Shown here: in pieces, positions 34,402-46,048 of the stretch
How positions within the stretch are numbered: the first letter of the stretch is position 1
Layout of the letters: each line of letters opens with the position of its first letter
Source of the DNA: Schizophyllum amplum
Lineage: Eukaryota > Basidiomycota > Agaricomycetes > Agaricales > Schizophyllaceae
DNA: 64,000 nt
Direction: 5' to 3'
Assembly (NCBI GenBank): GCA_007026445.1
Contig: VDMD01000012.1
Coordinates: forward strand, 186,001 to 250,000
Position numbers and translations under genes: made by a program
The notes under the pieces: model-generated
The model's input: the letters and a program-made list of their open reading frames with translations, nothing else
What the model was told of the DNA's origin: nothing
Database searches by the model: none

Positions 34402-35842
34402 ATGCATATGTCTTCAGACGAGCTCAACTCATCCATCCAACGCGCGGTGGAAAATCTCGCGTCAAGGCTCCGGCGGAGGTTGATGCAGTCCCGCCTCATA
34501 TCATCTTCTCCCGGTCTAATCAGCTGTTCAGACAGGTGGTTGGATCCCGTGTTGCCGCTCTAGAGACTGTCCGGCTTTTACGCCAGGTCGTGTCGAAGGC
34601 CCGCTTCCACAACATCGACCAGCTCGTCCGCATCATCAGAACTGTCGGACGCAGACTTGTTGATGCGCAACCGAAAGGTGCGTTGCATATCCATCGTGAC
34701 GCGGTCGACACCTGACACACTTGGTCCTGTCCAGAACACTCTGTCGGGAACACCGTTCGTAAGGTCCTGCATCACATACGCGAGGAATACCGTACAGCGA
34801 CGCAGGGGACCGCCACGAATGCCGTACCAAAAGATCAGTACACCATCTCCAAGTTCGTGCTGCTCGGCCAGCCGAGACGCGCAGTGGGAGCACTCAAATC
34901 GGAGACGAAGGGGACGTTGAAGGAGAACGATCCGGACGATCCGGATTCGTTTGCTCGCGGCCTCAAGCCCGTGCTCATGGAAGCCATCCAGGACGTTCTG
35001 GATGAGCTGGAGACGGTATACGACAATATATCGCGCAATGCGAAAGATCATATACATCCAGAGTGCGCCCATAGACGCTGCCAAGCTTCTACGTCGCTAA
35101 TACTAACGCAGCGAGATCGTCCTAACCATCGGCATGTCCCATACGGTGGAGGCATTCCTCAAAACAGCCTCCCATTCTCGCAACTTTACCGTCATCGTGG
35201 CCGAGTCCGCACCATCGTGCGTCCTTCCCCATCGTCCATACTCATTGGGTCTAACACTGCGCTTCATCCAGATATGGCGGCCGCCAGATGGCCGAATCCC
35301 TCTCCGCGGAGGGCATCTCCACATTCCTCGTCCCCGACTCCTCCATCTACGCCCTCATGTCCCGCGTCAACAAGGTCGTCCTCGGCGCACACGCCATCCT
35401 CGCCAACGGCGGCATGTTCGCCGTCACGGGCAGCCTCCTCACCGCGACTGCAGCGCGTGCACACAGCACGCCCGTCGTCGTCTGCACGGGGCAGTTCAAG
35501 ATGACGCCGCTGTGGAATCTGTATCACGAATATGGCGCGCTGGATTTTGGTGATCCGAGTGCGGTGCTGAACTTTGAGGAAGGAGATTTAGTGGACAAGG
35601 TCGACGTCGTCAATCCGTATTATGACTACGTCAGGCCGGAGTTGGTGGACGCGTTCATCACCAACGAGTGAGTGCGCTTCCTGTGGAGTGATAATGGACG
35701 CTAACCAAATTCCATAAATAGTGGCGACCACCCACCATCGTCAATCTATCGGTGAGTGGCGAAAACTGGAAATATCTTCGTTCTCTGACATTTGTATAGG
35801 CTCTTGAAAGAAACCTACGATGACGAGGACAACGAGCTTTGA
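34402..35842 (+). CDS. GCD7: Translation initiation factor eIF2B subunit beta
   Basis: A regulatory subunit of eIF2B, the guanine nucleotide exchange factor for eIF2 and the sensor of eIF2 phosphorylation. The exons join without frameshift. After [19 protein letters not shown] an intron at 34479-34531 (donor GTTGAT) leads to [20 protein letters not shown], a family hallmark. Then follow [61 protein letters not shown], the Rossmann-like core [20 protein letters not shown] and [20 protein letters not shown], and [20 protein letters not shown]. Two tiny exons end the gene ([13 protein letters not shown]). Two in-frame Met codons lie close together (34402 and 34408), and either may be used. Confidence 0.9.
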
Positions 35843-36341
35843 TAGCAGTGGGAGCGCCATCCTGTGGTAGCCCTTGACTGCCCTTACCAGGGCACGCCGC
35901 GGGCGAGGTGGAGGGACTTGCTGAGATACAGCTTAGTGTGGGCTAGTCGCAGGAAGGTCAAAGGGTACCTAAGTACCTACTGACGGGGACGTCCTGCTTC
36001 CTGGAAGTGCCGAAGGAGAGTCGACATCTTGACCTCTCTCGAGTGCAAGTTTAGGAGCGAACACGGCCGCTTGTGGACAGCAGTCAACAGAATAGTAGAT
36101 GTGTTGGGGGCGCTCTGCCTAGGTAGTTGTGCACCCAATGTACTTATATCAAACCTTGAAGATGATGCACTGCCCATGAGGGAGAGGTTGGCTATACGAG
36201 GCTCAGACAATAGAACGAAGACGAAGAGGTATTTCCTTCAGACCGAGTCGAATTATTCTACAGTGTCCGGATATGTTGTACAACGTAAATTACACGCGCA
36301 TGGTTTGTGGCGCGACTCCGAAGGTATCATGATGTCGGATA
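35843..36341. other. Intergenic between convergent genes
   Basis: No firm gene is seen. A plus-strand frame from 36029 overlaps the small minus-strand gene and has no family resemblance. Confidence 0.4.
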
Positions 36342-36641
36342 CTAGAAGCTCCGGCTAGGTGGTCCTGCAAGACGCTCTGTGGCGCGTACGCGGGCGGTTT
36401 GCAGCCTGTTCGAATCGTCATTTAATGTGCAGCAGCACAACGGAAGGTTATTGCTCACATGGGACGGCCGTACATGGCGAAGACGCCTGCGGCGCAGAGG
36501 GACTCGAGGGTAACCCAGACGCCAAATGACTACAAGGTGCTCGTCAGCTAACTTTATTGTCCGTGAGCGGAGGCAGGTGCTTACCCGAGCGCGGCCGGCG
36601 AAAGCGTTAGCCCAAGTAGAGGTGAGACTGTGGCCGAACAT
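36342..36641 (-). CDS. Small single-helix protein, 63 residues
   Basis: Not recognised, but the gene structure is good. Exons 36585-36641, 36459-36529 and 36342-36405 are separated by a 55-nt intron (GTAAGC...GTAG) and a 53-nt intron (GTGAGC...ACAG). They give a continuous 64-codon frame including the stop. The protein begins MFGHSLTSTWANAFAGRAR, has one hydrophobic segment (GVWVTLESLCAAGVFAMY), then GRPM and a basic tail rich in Arg. The amphipathic start and single membrane segment suggest a small inner-mitochondrial or ER protein. If the second intron is retained, translation would stop right after GRPM, giving 43 residues. It is too short for standard gene callers. Confidence 0.5.
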   Translation of the reverse strand: MFGHSLTSTWANAFAGRARVSTCLRSRTIKLADEHLVVIWRLGYPRVPLRRRRLRHVRPSHVSNNLPLCCCTLNDDSNRLQTARVRATERLAGPPSRSF

Positions 36642-37145
36642 GGCTTGTTGTGTGAGATGGAGCTGGGAGTGGAAGCTCGACTTGTGTATGTGCGGATGCG
36701 GGGGCTTTGCGATGGAGAAGCAGGGCATGCTTCCAGACATTTATATTGCCCCGCGCCTCCGACCCCGCCTCTTCCCGAGGAGCGGGGGACATCCACCGAA
36801 GACTACCAAGGACGAGACAAAGACTATCGTGGACGAGGCGCTGGTGGAACCCAGCCTCGAATCTCGCCGACGTCGAGGCAGCGACATGGTCCAGAATGGG
36901 CGGATGTGGACCCACACCGCCACGTTTGGAGCTCGGTCTAGACCCTGTCGGTATTTGCCGGGAGTGACTGCACTGGTCACGGGTGACATGTTCAACTTTT
37001 GTCTTCGTCCCTCATGCCGTTTCTCGCAAGCAAATATGCGGCAAACATGCTGATTGCTCTCAACGCCGAGACACGTCGACACATCTCTCGCTTTCAGGAT
37101 GAACGTATGCAGGATGGTGCAACTGAACTCGAATTTGCCAGTCTA
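36642..37145. other. Intergenic, overlapping short frames only
   Basis: Several overlapping frames on both strands are present, none with family resemblance. It lies between the stop of the NmrA-like gene and the start of the 63-residue gene. Confidence 0.4.
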
Positions 37146-38237
37146 CTAAAGCTCTAGATATTCCTTCAGCGTCGTCCAGTGATGGCCCTCCCACATCCCA
37201 TTAGCGACTCTACCAGAACCTTTTACTCCCACAGCGGATGTCCCGGAGCTGAGGTATCCCTGGTCGATGAGCCTCTGAAGATCCGTCATGACTTCGGGGG
37301 TCACTGGACCATCCTCGTTCGCAGTAATCGCCTTGCCATCCGCGCTGGCACTGGAATCTTCTCAACCCTTTCGACGGGCGCATCGAGTTTCTTGCCGAGG
37401 TCTGCCATGGTAGAGCAGTCCCCTGGATGTGATAGGCCTTGTTGGCGAGGACGGACAGCGGGTAGTGCGTAACGACATGCGCGGCGAAGCCTGTTGTGGA
37501 GGGAGGACGGTGAGTATATGTGGCTATAAGATCCGATGCAACGAAGGCGACGTGTACTCATCACCGATATCAGGGCAGGTTGTGATAGAAAAGGGCGTGT
37601 TACTACCTGGGATCGAACGCTGGAGGCTTACTTTGCCGTCGATGTTGTAGCCGACGAGCCGATGGACCCACTCCGCAAAGTATCCGGGCTTAAATTGGGT
37701 GAGTTCATGGTTTTCAAAGCGCGAAGGCTTATTTCACGCACGTAAATGCGCAAGGTCGGCAGGCCTATGGATTTACAATGCTCTGCGCGCAAAGGCATAA
37801 CCGTAAGTTTTGACGAACAGGGAAAGAGATCCCCAGGACGAACCTGCCACGTCATCTTCGGTTGCAAGTACGATGGGGTGTCCTCCGGTGTCAAGTCCCT
37901 CGTTATCGTCCCAAATTCGCTCGGCACAAAGAGCTGCACGCCTGCCGCCCTTGCTGCATCTGCAAGCGGTATCTGCAGATGGATGGTGGAGGTGGTTATA
38001 GCAGAAATGATGCAATCGACGTGATGGGCACGCAGGATCTCCATGTTGACCGCGACATCCGTGAAGTCGATACCTGTATGGGCGGCAGTCGAGGGGAGGT
38101 CCGCGGGGCGCGCCGTAGTGGCACGTGTGAGGACGAGGACGGAGACGCCGGGCATGGAAGTGAGGGATTGCACTGCGGCATTGCCGATGGGACTCGAAGG
38201 CCCCGACGACGGCGATGAATTTGAAGCCTGTAGACAT
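37146..38237 (-). CDS. NmrA-like / isoflavone-reductase-like NAD(P)-binding protein
   Basis: The start FKFIAVVGAF at 38237 and the following PIGNAAVQSL form a Rossmann dinucleotide-binding turn (GxFxSPxG-like rather than the classic GxxGxxG). VSVLVLTRATTARPADLP, the segment VNMEILRAHHVDCIISAITT, and DAARAAGVQLFVPSEFG are typical of NmrA-like proteins, which sense or use NAD(P)H. Later exons give LPTLRIYV, GYFAEWVHRLVGYNIDG, GFAAHVVTHYPLSVLANKAY and a C-terminal helix ending EGHHWTTLKEYLEL at 37146. One missing base is needed near 38190 and others probably near 37800 and 37420, so the full protein cannot be read straight through. Substrate unknown. Confidence 0.7.
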
Positions 38238-38609
38238 GATGGCAAAAGACGAGAGTGGTAAGTGTTAATCGTGGTCTGGATGGAAGTCCTTCGACCGCGG
38301 CTGAAAAGCCTGCCAAAGACGTTGGCCGAGATATACGACTTATTCTTACAATCTATAGGCTATACCCGTCGTTGTATTACACCTTAAATGTAACTGTGAT
38401 AACGGGACCGAGTCTGTGAGCCGCGACCCGCAAATCCTCGACCGGCGGTGACTCAGATGGACCACTTACACGAGTCCACCTTCGTTCCGTATAAACTTGC
38501 CTGCTTTTTGCCATCGAACATCGAATGACGTGATCGTGGGAAACCAATCATAATTGGCATAACGGAGGCGGCTTGATGCCCTGACATTGAGCGCGCTCTT
38601 GACGTGTAG
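38238..38609. other. Divergent promoter region, NmrA-like (-) and YMR1 (+)
   Basis: A 372-bp region between divergent starts. No gene or clear core-promoter motif was identified. Confidence 0.4.
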
Positions 38610-41600
38610 ATGGACTCCATAAGGGTAACAAAGGTAAGAGATAGAGAGTTTCAGCGTAGACGCGCAAGCTGACCGCGATGGACAGGTTGGCGGTGTTGCT
38701 TGTACCCGCAATGGAGTCACAGCAACGGGGACTGTCCACCTCACTGCCCACCACCTCATCCTTCATTTCGACGAAGTAGGGCAGCAGGAGCTTTGGGTAC
38801 GCGTTCAGGCTGCATATCTACCGTCAGTGAGGTTGACGCGGTTGCAGGTGCCCTACCCGCTCATATCACTCGTGACAAAGCTCCCCCAAACGATCAGTGG
38901 CCAGAGTCCATTGACATTCAATCAACGCACATTCGAGACCTTCTCACTCGCTTTCGATAACGAAAGGAGTGCTACCGACGTCTTTGACAGCGTGAAGGAG
39001 CTCACGGTAGCCAGTGCGTAACAGCACGTCTTCGTCGATCATCTGAAGATGCTGAACTGCGCTCTAGCGACCGTGACGCAACTATACGCGTTCTACTACA
39101 CCCCCAACCCCCCGTTTCCTGCATCCGATGGCTGGTCGATCTACTCTGCACGCGCAGAGTTCGGCCGTATGGGTGTGGGTTCAAGATCGAAAGCCTGGCG
39201 CTTCACGGACATTAACAAAGACTACTCGGTGCGGCGCTCGTTTTGCCGTGCGTCTGCCGCTTATCGATGCTGTTCAGCGACTCTAGTTCTGCCCCACTTA
39301 CCCCTCTCGAATGGTTGTCCCTACGCGCATCAGCGACGCTACCCTGCAGTATGCATCCAAATACAGAAGCAAATGCCGGATACCGGTGTTGACTTACCTT
39401 CATTGGGCGAACTACGTACGCGTCAACTACAACCGGAATCGCTGTACACTGACTGGCGCGTCTAGGGCTCTATCACTCGATCTTCTCAGCCTATGGTCGG
39501 CATCACGCAGAACCGATCTATCCAGGATGAGAAGCTTGTCGAGGCCGCCTTTCACTCGCATGTTGCGCCAGACGCTCGCGCGACGAGTAGCTCGATATAC
39601 GGCTCCACATCCACAAACATGATTGTAGATGCCCGCCCTACCACGAACGCTGTCGCCAACACAGCCAAAGGCGCCGGCACTGAGAATATGGACCATTACA
39701 AGGATGCTAGGAAGGCCTACCTCGGGATCGACCACATACACACGATGCGGGATTCTCTCAACAAAGTAGTCGAAGCACTACGGGACGCCGATACCCTGCT
39801 GGCCAGCATCAACAACGACCTACAGGACTCACTTCCGCGGCTCGCTGTCTTGGATCGGCAGGCATTGCGAAGGTCAGGATGGCTCCGGCACATCTCGGCT
39901 ATCCTTGAAGGCATCGTGCTCATCACCCGGAATGTGCACGTCAACAACTCGCACGTCCTCGTGCACTGCTCTGACGGATGGGACCGTACGTCACAGCTGT
40001 CCTCCCTGGCACAGTTATGCCTGGATCCATACTATCGCACGATTAAGGGCTTCGAGGTACTCGTGGAGAAAGATTGGGTCTCTTTCGGCCACAAATTCTT
40101 GGACCGCTGCGGCCACCTGTCGTCGGACAAGTTCTTCGTCTCGACTCCGGAGCCGGTGAACAACGCGTCCAGCGCGGAAGCTGCGCAGGCGTTCTTCGCC
40201 TCCATGCAGAACCGCTTCGCGTCGCAGAGCCATCTCAAGGAAACGAGTCCTGTCTTCCACCAGTTCTTGGAGACGGTTCGGCAGATCCAGCGGCAGTTCC
40301 CCGATCGCTTCGAGTTCAACGAACGCTTCCTGCACCAACTTTATTACCAGCTATACTCGTGCCAGTTCGGCACCTTCTTGTTCAACACGGAGCGCGAGCG
40401 CCGGGTGGCCCATGAAGAAATCGGTGCGCCACCGTGCGAGCGCACGGTCAGCGTCTGGGACTACATGAACGCGCCTGCGGAGATGGAGAAGAACGTGAAT
40501 CCGACGTACGACGCGACATTAGATGATCCCAAGGGTCGCGACATGGGTGTCCTCTTTCCGAACCCAAAGGACGTACGTTTCTGGCACGAGCTCTACGGCC
40601 GCTCAGACGAGGAGATGAATGGCAGAGTTGTCGTCGAGCAGGCCAAGGGTGTTGAAGTCGTTGGCCCGGTGGAAACCGTCGAAGACGACCCAGTGCTTCG
40701 CATCGCAACGCCGTCCAAGATCCCTCTTCCGCCTTCCCCCTCGCGGGCGCCGGCAACTCTAGCTCCTAGTACGGCCTCTCCGCCGCCGCGCGCACGTACG
40801 CCCGACCCCCCATCCACCACTCAGCGCCCGGTCTCAACAGCGGAAAGCTTCCGGCCCTTCGGCAATACGGGATCGAACTTTTCGCTGAAGGCGACGGGCT
40901 TTGCCCAAGGGCGTCAGGGGATGAAGGCGTCGGACTTGGGTGGTGGGATGAAGTCTATGTGGGGCAGGTTATCGTCGAACGCGACGGCCGCGCTGTCAGC
41001 GGTGCAGGAGGCGTACATAAGCACAGGCAAGGAGGGGCCGGCTGAGTCGCCGAAGGAGGCAGAATTGAGCGGGCGAACGCTTTCTGCTTGGCCGGACGCG
41101 GCTGAGGGTTCCTCCTCATCTAGCGGGACGACCTTGCCAGGAACGGCATCATGGTCGCCGAGTACGGCGGCAGCGATGGCGCCGTTGACTGCTAGTGGGA
41201 ATCCCTGGGCGACGACTAAGCCTGTGTCGCCACAAATCCCATCGATCTTCGACAATCCATGGCGTACGGACGCGGAATCGGCGCCACGATTACTGGACGC
41301 ACCCATCACGTCACGCATGTCGCGGTCACTGTCATCGCCGACGCCCCCAAAGAGCCTGCCAGCGGCTTCCTCTCCGTGGGCTCGTGAGTCGGTCGCTGAC
41401 GTAGAGCTTCCGGGTGGACCACTGTCGCATTCCTCTACTACGCCGTCTGCGACATCACCATTGCAGTCTCTTGACAGTCTGTCAGCAGCAATGCCGCCTA
41501 TCTCGAGAGCATCGCCCTCACCCTCCCCGCCTGATCCTCCAGCGAACGCGGCAGAGCCAGGTCCTACAAAGGAGCCAAAGGAGCCATGGGATAAGAATAT

Positions 41601-41628
41601 CGATCCGCTTGGTGTTGGTCTAGGATAG
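38610..41628 (+). CDS. YMR1: Myotubularin-family phosphoinositide 3-phosphatase
   Basis: This enzyme removes the 3-phosphate from PI3P and PI(3,5)P2 and so controls endosome and vacuole traffic. The ATG at 38610 opens MDSIRVTK. After an intron with a GCTGACC branch site come the GRAM/PH part (VGGVACTRNGVTATG, VHLTAHHLILHFDEVGQQEL, PYPLISLVTKLP). The phosphatase domain follows: FCPTYPSRMVVPTRISDATL, SITRSSQPMVGITQNRSIQD, and the catalytic CSDGWDRT (CX5R) in HVLVHCSDGWDRTSQLSSLA, then EVLVEKDWVSFGHKF and PDRFEFNERFLHQLYYQLYS. The last 350 or so residues are disordered and Pro/Ser-rich. All exons join without frameshift; a 2-kb last exon holds the catalytic half. Confidence 0.9.
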
Positions 41629-42020
41629 AATGTGTCTGTACACTGTCGTTTCTTGTACTATCACGGTGTTTGCTCACGTTGGATGCTTCGCTTCTTCGGC
41701 GTATGCGAGAGTTCTCACCAGGTTCTCACAAGGCTCGCCATTCGTGGCGTGGGAGCGCAAACGGCATCGTCCGGCGTCCTTCCAGCTCCGGTTTTCAACC
41801 TTCCTTCGTACACGGTGAAGCCGGTTGACACTCCGTCTGCGCTATATAACGAGACGGCCAATCTTCTCGCTCGCTCAGCTTATCTCAAGGTCACACATGT
41901 CTCCTGTATTGCAGCGCGATCCTTCGTTTGCTGTGTGGTCGTGAGACGGTGAGCTCGATTTCGGCGGACGCCGAAAGGAGATCCCGCCAAGTATCTTCAG
42001 AAGGTTTGTCCGTGACGATC
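41629..42020 (+). promoter_or_regulatory. Promoter region with TATA box of the adenosine deaminase gene
   Basis: TATATAA at 41843-41849 lies about 172 bases before the ATG at 42021. No other gene is seen here. Confidence 0.4.
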
Positions 42021-44216
42021 ATGGCGGAATCACACCTGGTTACGGAGTGGCGCGCTGCAAGGGATAACTTGATATCTGCGGACAGGTCTCTCCGGAGGGA
42101 TCAGCATCGTTCTGCACTGTCATCGCAGGAGGAGAAGGCGGATACCATCATACGCGCTATTCGAAAGAAGGAAGCTGAAGGGATATGGTCGACCCAGCAT
42201 GACTCGATATTGAATCCGTTCCCTGGAATGGAATTCTTGACAGGTATATATCAACCTGGCTACGCATGCTGGGGTTACAACTTTCGCAGGCAAGAAGATC
42301 ATTGAGCAGACGACTCTCTTCGACATCCTTCTGAAGGTTCATCTCGGAGTTTTCTACGCAAGTCGCGCCGTGTTCCCAAACTTACTCACAATATCTAGAT
42401 GCCAAAAGGTGGCCTGCTGCACGCGCATCTTGACGCGACTGTCGACGCGCGGACACTTCTCCAGCTCGCGCTCGAGACGCCCGGCATGCATGTGCGCATC
42501 GCAGACATGTTCGACCCCGCCACCTTGACCTCCAACGTACCGGAGTTCCGCGTTCTTCCTGAAGCCGAGTACACCACCCAATCAAGTATAGACTCAGCTC
42601 CATCAAGTACATGGGTGCCGGTCACCGCCGCTCGCGGGAACTTCCCGGTCGATGGCGCGGCAGGATTCGACAAGTGGGCGCTAGGAGCGATGATGATCAA
42701 TCCGTCAGAGGCGTACGGAACGCACAACACCCTGAAGAAGGTTCTTGACCCGTTCATAACGTGCGTTGTATTCGCAGCTAAGGAGCGCTTCTGCAGATCT
42801 GGCAGAAATTCATGAGCACTTTCCGAGCAACGCATGTGAGTGTTCTTATAGAGTTCTTGGCATGTAGTTGCTGAACTTATGTTGTGCTTCAGGGCTTGTT
42901 CTTTCATCTGCCCATTTTCGAGAAATATGTCCGCAAAGCTCTCCTGAGCTCCGTAGAGGATGGTATCTCGTACGTTGAACCTCGAGTCAACTTCCTTGCC
43001 AAGTAAGCGTGTATAAGCTTGTCCTGACATGCATGCCTAACTCACAGTACGCAGGTTCATGACGGGAGCGGACGGCCAGGAAAACGTTCCTCATCGCGAC
43101 TGGTTGTTAGTATTCGATCGCGTTTTGAGAGACGTCAAGAATGAGTTGAAAAATCAAGGACGAGCTGATGAGCTCTTTGGGGCGCGCGTAAGTCACTTGC
43201 CCTGCAGTATTTCTTTGCTCTTCTTACCGATAGGCGGTGGCCTCAGATTATCTATTCCACCGTCCGCTTCATCACTCCCGACGAGCTCAAGTGGTACTTA
43301 CAAGACTGCATCGCTATGAAGAAGGAGTTTCCGCATCTCATTGCCGGTGCGCATAACTGATGTCCGTCATATGGGAGTACACTTACCTTGAGTCAGGCTT
43401 TGATCTTGTCGGGGACGAGAATGTGCTGCATCCCCTCAAATATTACGCTGAGGTGCTGCTCCAATTCCCGGCCATGCAGGATGCGGCAGGTCTGCCAGAG
43501 GACCAGCGCATACCATTTATCTTCCATGCGGGTGAGACGCTCGGTGATGGGTCGGAGGCCGATGACAACCTGTATGACGCCGTCTTGCTGGGCACGAAGC
43601 GCATAGGACATGGGTGAGTATGCTCTTCGTGGAAGTGTCGTGTTTCCTGGCCTATCTGGCTTTCAGCTTTTCTATCGTCAAGCACCCAAAAATCATGGAA
43701 CTGTGCCGCGAGCGGGGTATCTGCGTCGAAGTCTGCCCAATATCGAACGAAATCTTGGTAAATCGCTCAACATGTCGTCAAGAGGTTCCTTACTCACACC
43801 CCTTCAGCGTTTGACCTCGTCGATGCCCATGCATCCACTCCCGATTATGCTCAACAACGGCCTTCCAGTCGCGCTCTGCAGCGACGACCCCGCGGTATTC
43901 GGCAGCATGGGGCTTTCATATGATTATTTCCAGGTGAATGTCATCGACTTTTTGCCGGTACTACGGCTGCTTACATCTACCAAGGTCCTCGCCTCGAGCG
44001 ATCTGAGCGGCTTGATGACCTTGGGCGAGCTGGCAAAGACAGCATCAAGGTAAGCCCTTCACACTCTTTCCCGGTACGGGCGCGTTATTGACGACTGGCG
44101 TGTAGTTCTCCTGCCTTGGGGATGAAGACAAGCAGATCGCTCTGACTGCCTGGCAGAGGCGATGGGAAGCCTTCATCGACATGATAGTGGAGAATTACGG
44201 CGGAGAGATAGCTTAA
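42021..44216 (+). CDS. ADGF/CECR1-type adenosine deaminase
   Basis: Hydrolytic deamination of adenosine to inosine is expected. The zinc-site motifs of the ADA fold are visible in order: MPKGGLLHAHLDA (two His), GFDLVGDE, FHAGET (His, Glu), GTKRIGHG, CPISNEIL and LCSDDPAVFG (paired Asp). The N-terminal helical region (TEWRAARDNLISADRSLRRD, KADTIIRAIRKKE) marks the ADGF branch rather than classical ADA, but no signal peptide is seen, so it is probably intracellular. About ten exons are joined by short introns. One missing base near 44040 separates GELAKT from SCLGDEDKQIALTAWQRR; inserting it gives AKTSIKFSCL, as in the family. The stop is at 44214-44216. Confidence 0.85.
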
Positions 44217-45108
44217 TCATGCGATATATGGCGAGTCTGCTGCCTAACATCCGAAAGCCTGATATATTCTCTATCTGGATGCATAAATTTAGGATCGACA
44301 CTCATTATCACCAGAGCGCTCTGCCACATATGACTGATATGCGCACCCACTGCTAGGCGCTATCCGCTATGTGCCCGTGGCACTAGCTTGATACGATGGT
44401 GCGGCGTGCGCAGGCTATGCGCTCAGTGACTGTTGGCAGTCGGCTCCTTCCACCTTGGGCGCTGTCCCAAAACCAAACACGGCCTACACAATTGCACGAA
44501 CATACATCCGTCATGCACGTGTCCGCGTTCCTTTACGGCCGCTCAAGGCATCTCGACTCTGACGGGTTTCTTCTAGGCTTCGCGCAGGCGGCCCATTTCG
44601 CGATCCTGAACGCCATTCTGTGTCGACATCCGTAACTTTGCCAAACGGTTTTATGTTCTGTTAGCGCGATGCACTCTGATGCACTTGACCGACGGCATAA
44701 CACAGCCCAAACAGGTATGCGTTGTCCCCCGCGCGCTGCCGACTTCACCGGAGGTTGATGTTTGCCAGGTATCCAGTATCCCCGGATGTCCTACAAGGCC
44801 GGCGCTTGCGGGTAGCATACGGTCTGCACTTGCGGGGCTGCACAGCTTGGTCGTGAAGGTGCGGGTGATGCTGTACACTATTCATTGTGCAGGAAGCGGG
44901 CACGTTTCGCTGCTCGGGGATCGGATTACACCACCGAAGAGGTCTAGGGGCGGCCAGAGTTCCAGCGTGGGTATAAAAGGGAGGGCACAACGCCTTCAGT
45001 CCTCATCAGTTCAACTTCTCTTCTCCGATTCTTCACTACCCCTCTTTCACTTCACGAGCACCCGCTCCCCACTCTCGTTCTTCAACTTTTATCTATCTTT
45101 CATCCACG
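44217..45108 (+). promoter_or_regulatory. Long upstream region with TATA box for secreted protein
   Basis: TATAAAA at 44972-44978, about 131 bases before the ATG, is followed by a C/T-rich leader. This is a strong fungal promoter layout. The upstream 700 bases contain only short, family-less frames. Confidence 0.5.
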
Positions 45109-45640
45109 ATGTTCGCCAAGCTCGCCGTTGCCTTCCTTCCCCTCAGCGCTGCCGTCGTCGCGGCGCCTACTGGCTCCCTTCAGGCCAGGACCGTGGGCAG
45201 GGGTACGTCTACTTCCTTGCGATCTACACTATAGTATACTGATCTCTCGTCAGCCACCTACTACGAGCCCGCCGGTGGCTACGGTGCCTGCGGTAACATC
45301 CTCCAGAATACGGACATGATTGTCGCGCTCTCGGCCGACACCTACCTCGCTGGCAGCGCCTGTGCGTCCCTCCTCTAATCCTCCACGTAGTACGACAACT
45401 GATCTCACTCTCACAGGCGGCAAGCAGCTCACCGCTACGCGTAAGTGTTCGATCTTCTGGGGGCGCCCACGCATCGCATGCTGACCACTCTTTACAGACG
45501 CCGGCAAGTCGGTCACCGTCACTGTGGCGGATCTGTGCCCAGGCTGCGCCGCCGGCGGCCTCGACCTCTCGGTCGCTGCCTTCCAGCAGCTCGCGCAAAC
45601 CTCGGAGGGTGTCATCGACGTCGACTGGTCCTTCCTCTAG
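45109..45640 (+). CDS. Small secreted double-psi beta-barrel (RlpA-like) protein
   Basis: A short secreted protein. The signal peptide is MFAKLAVAFLPLSAAVVAA, followed by a likely propeptide with LQAR. Four exons give ATYYEPAGGYGACGNI, MIVALSADTYLAGSACGK, LTATHAGKSVTVTVADLCPG, then CAAGGLDLSVAAFQQLA and a terminal DVDWSFL. The GACG, AC, DLCPGC and DLS features are those of the RlpA-like/expansin-like double-psi barrel, also seen in fungal cerato-platanin-like and protease-inhibitor proteins. The catalytic Asp of true expansins cannot be confirmed. The strong TATA box and the leader suggest high or induced expression. Introns are short and all in agreement with GT-AG. Confidence 0.8.
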
Positions 45641-46048
45641 GCTAGGGGCTGAGTAATGGCGCAAACGATCAGCGAGGCCTTCTAACGAGCTGCCTTTCGC
45701 GCGCTCTATGACTATTTATTGCGGGTGTATTATGGGGTAGTATTTATCGGTTATTTATCGACATGTGTTGTTGTACCATGACCTACCTGTGTGAGATTGA
45801 GCATGAGCCATATCGACACGCTACGAAAGGTTGTGCACGATGCTAGCTGAGACTGTGCATCACATCTCCAACCTCCAGGCTCCAATAGGTAATCTTCAAT
45901 TGTGGGTCCGCTCTGGCTATCGGGCCGTTGGACCGGATCCGTCCGATCGCCCAAGATCTTTTTCCTGCATTGTTGTTGAGCTTCCTCGCCTTCAAGACAA
46001 GTCTTCCTCGACATATATTGCGAATCAGTTCTACTACGCGTAACAATC
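45641..46048. other. Intergenic
   Basis: No gene is seen. This is the 3' region of the double-psi barrel gene and the promoter of PNO1. Confidence 0.45.

Noticed and set aside
36411..36421. GTTCGAATC, a tRNA B-box match
   Set aside because: No A-box at the right distance and no cloverleaf; it lies in an intron of the 63-residue gene.
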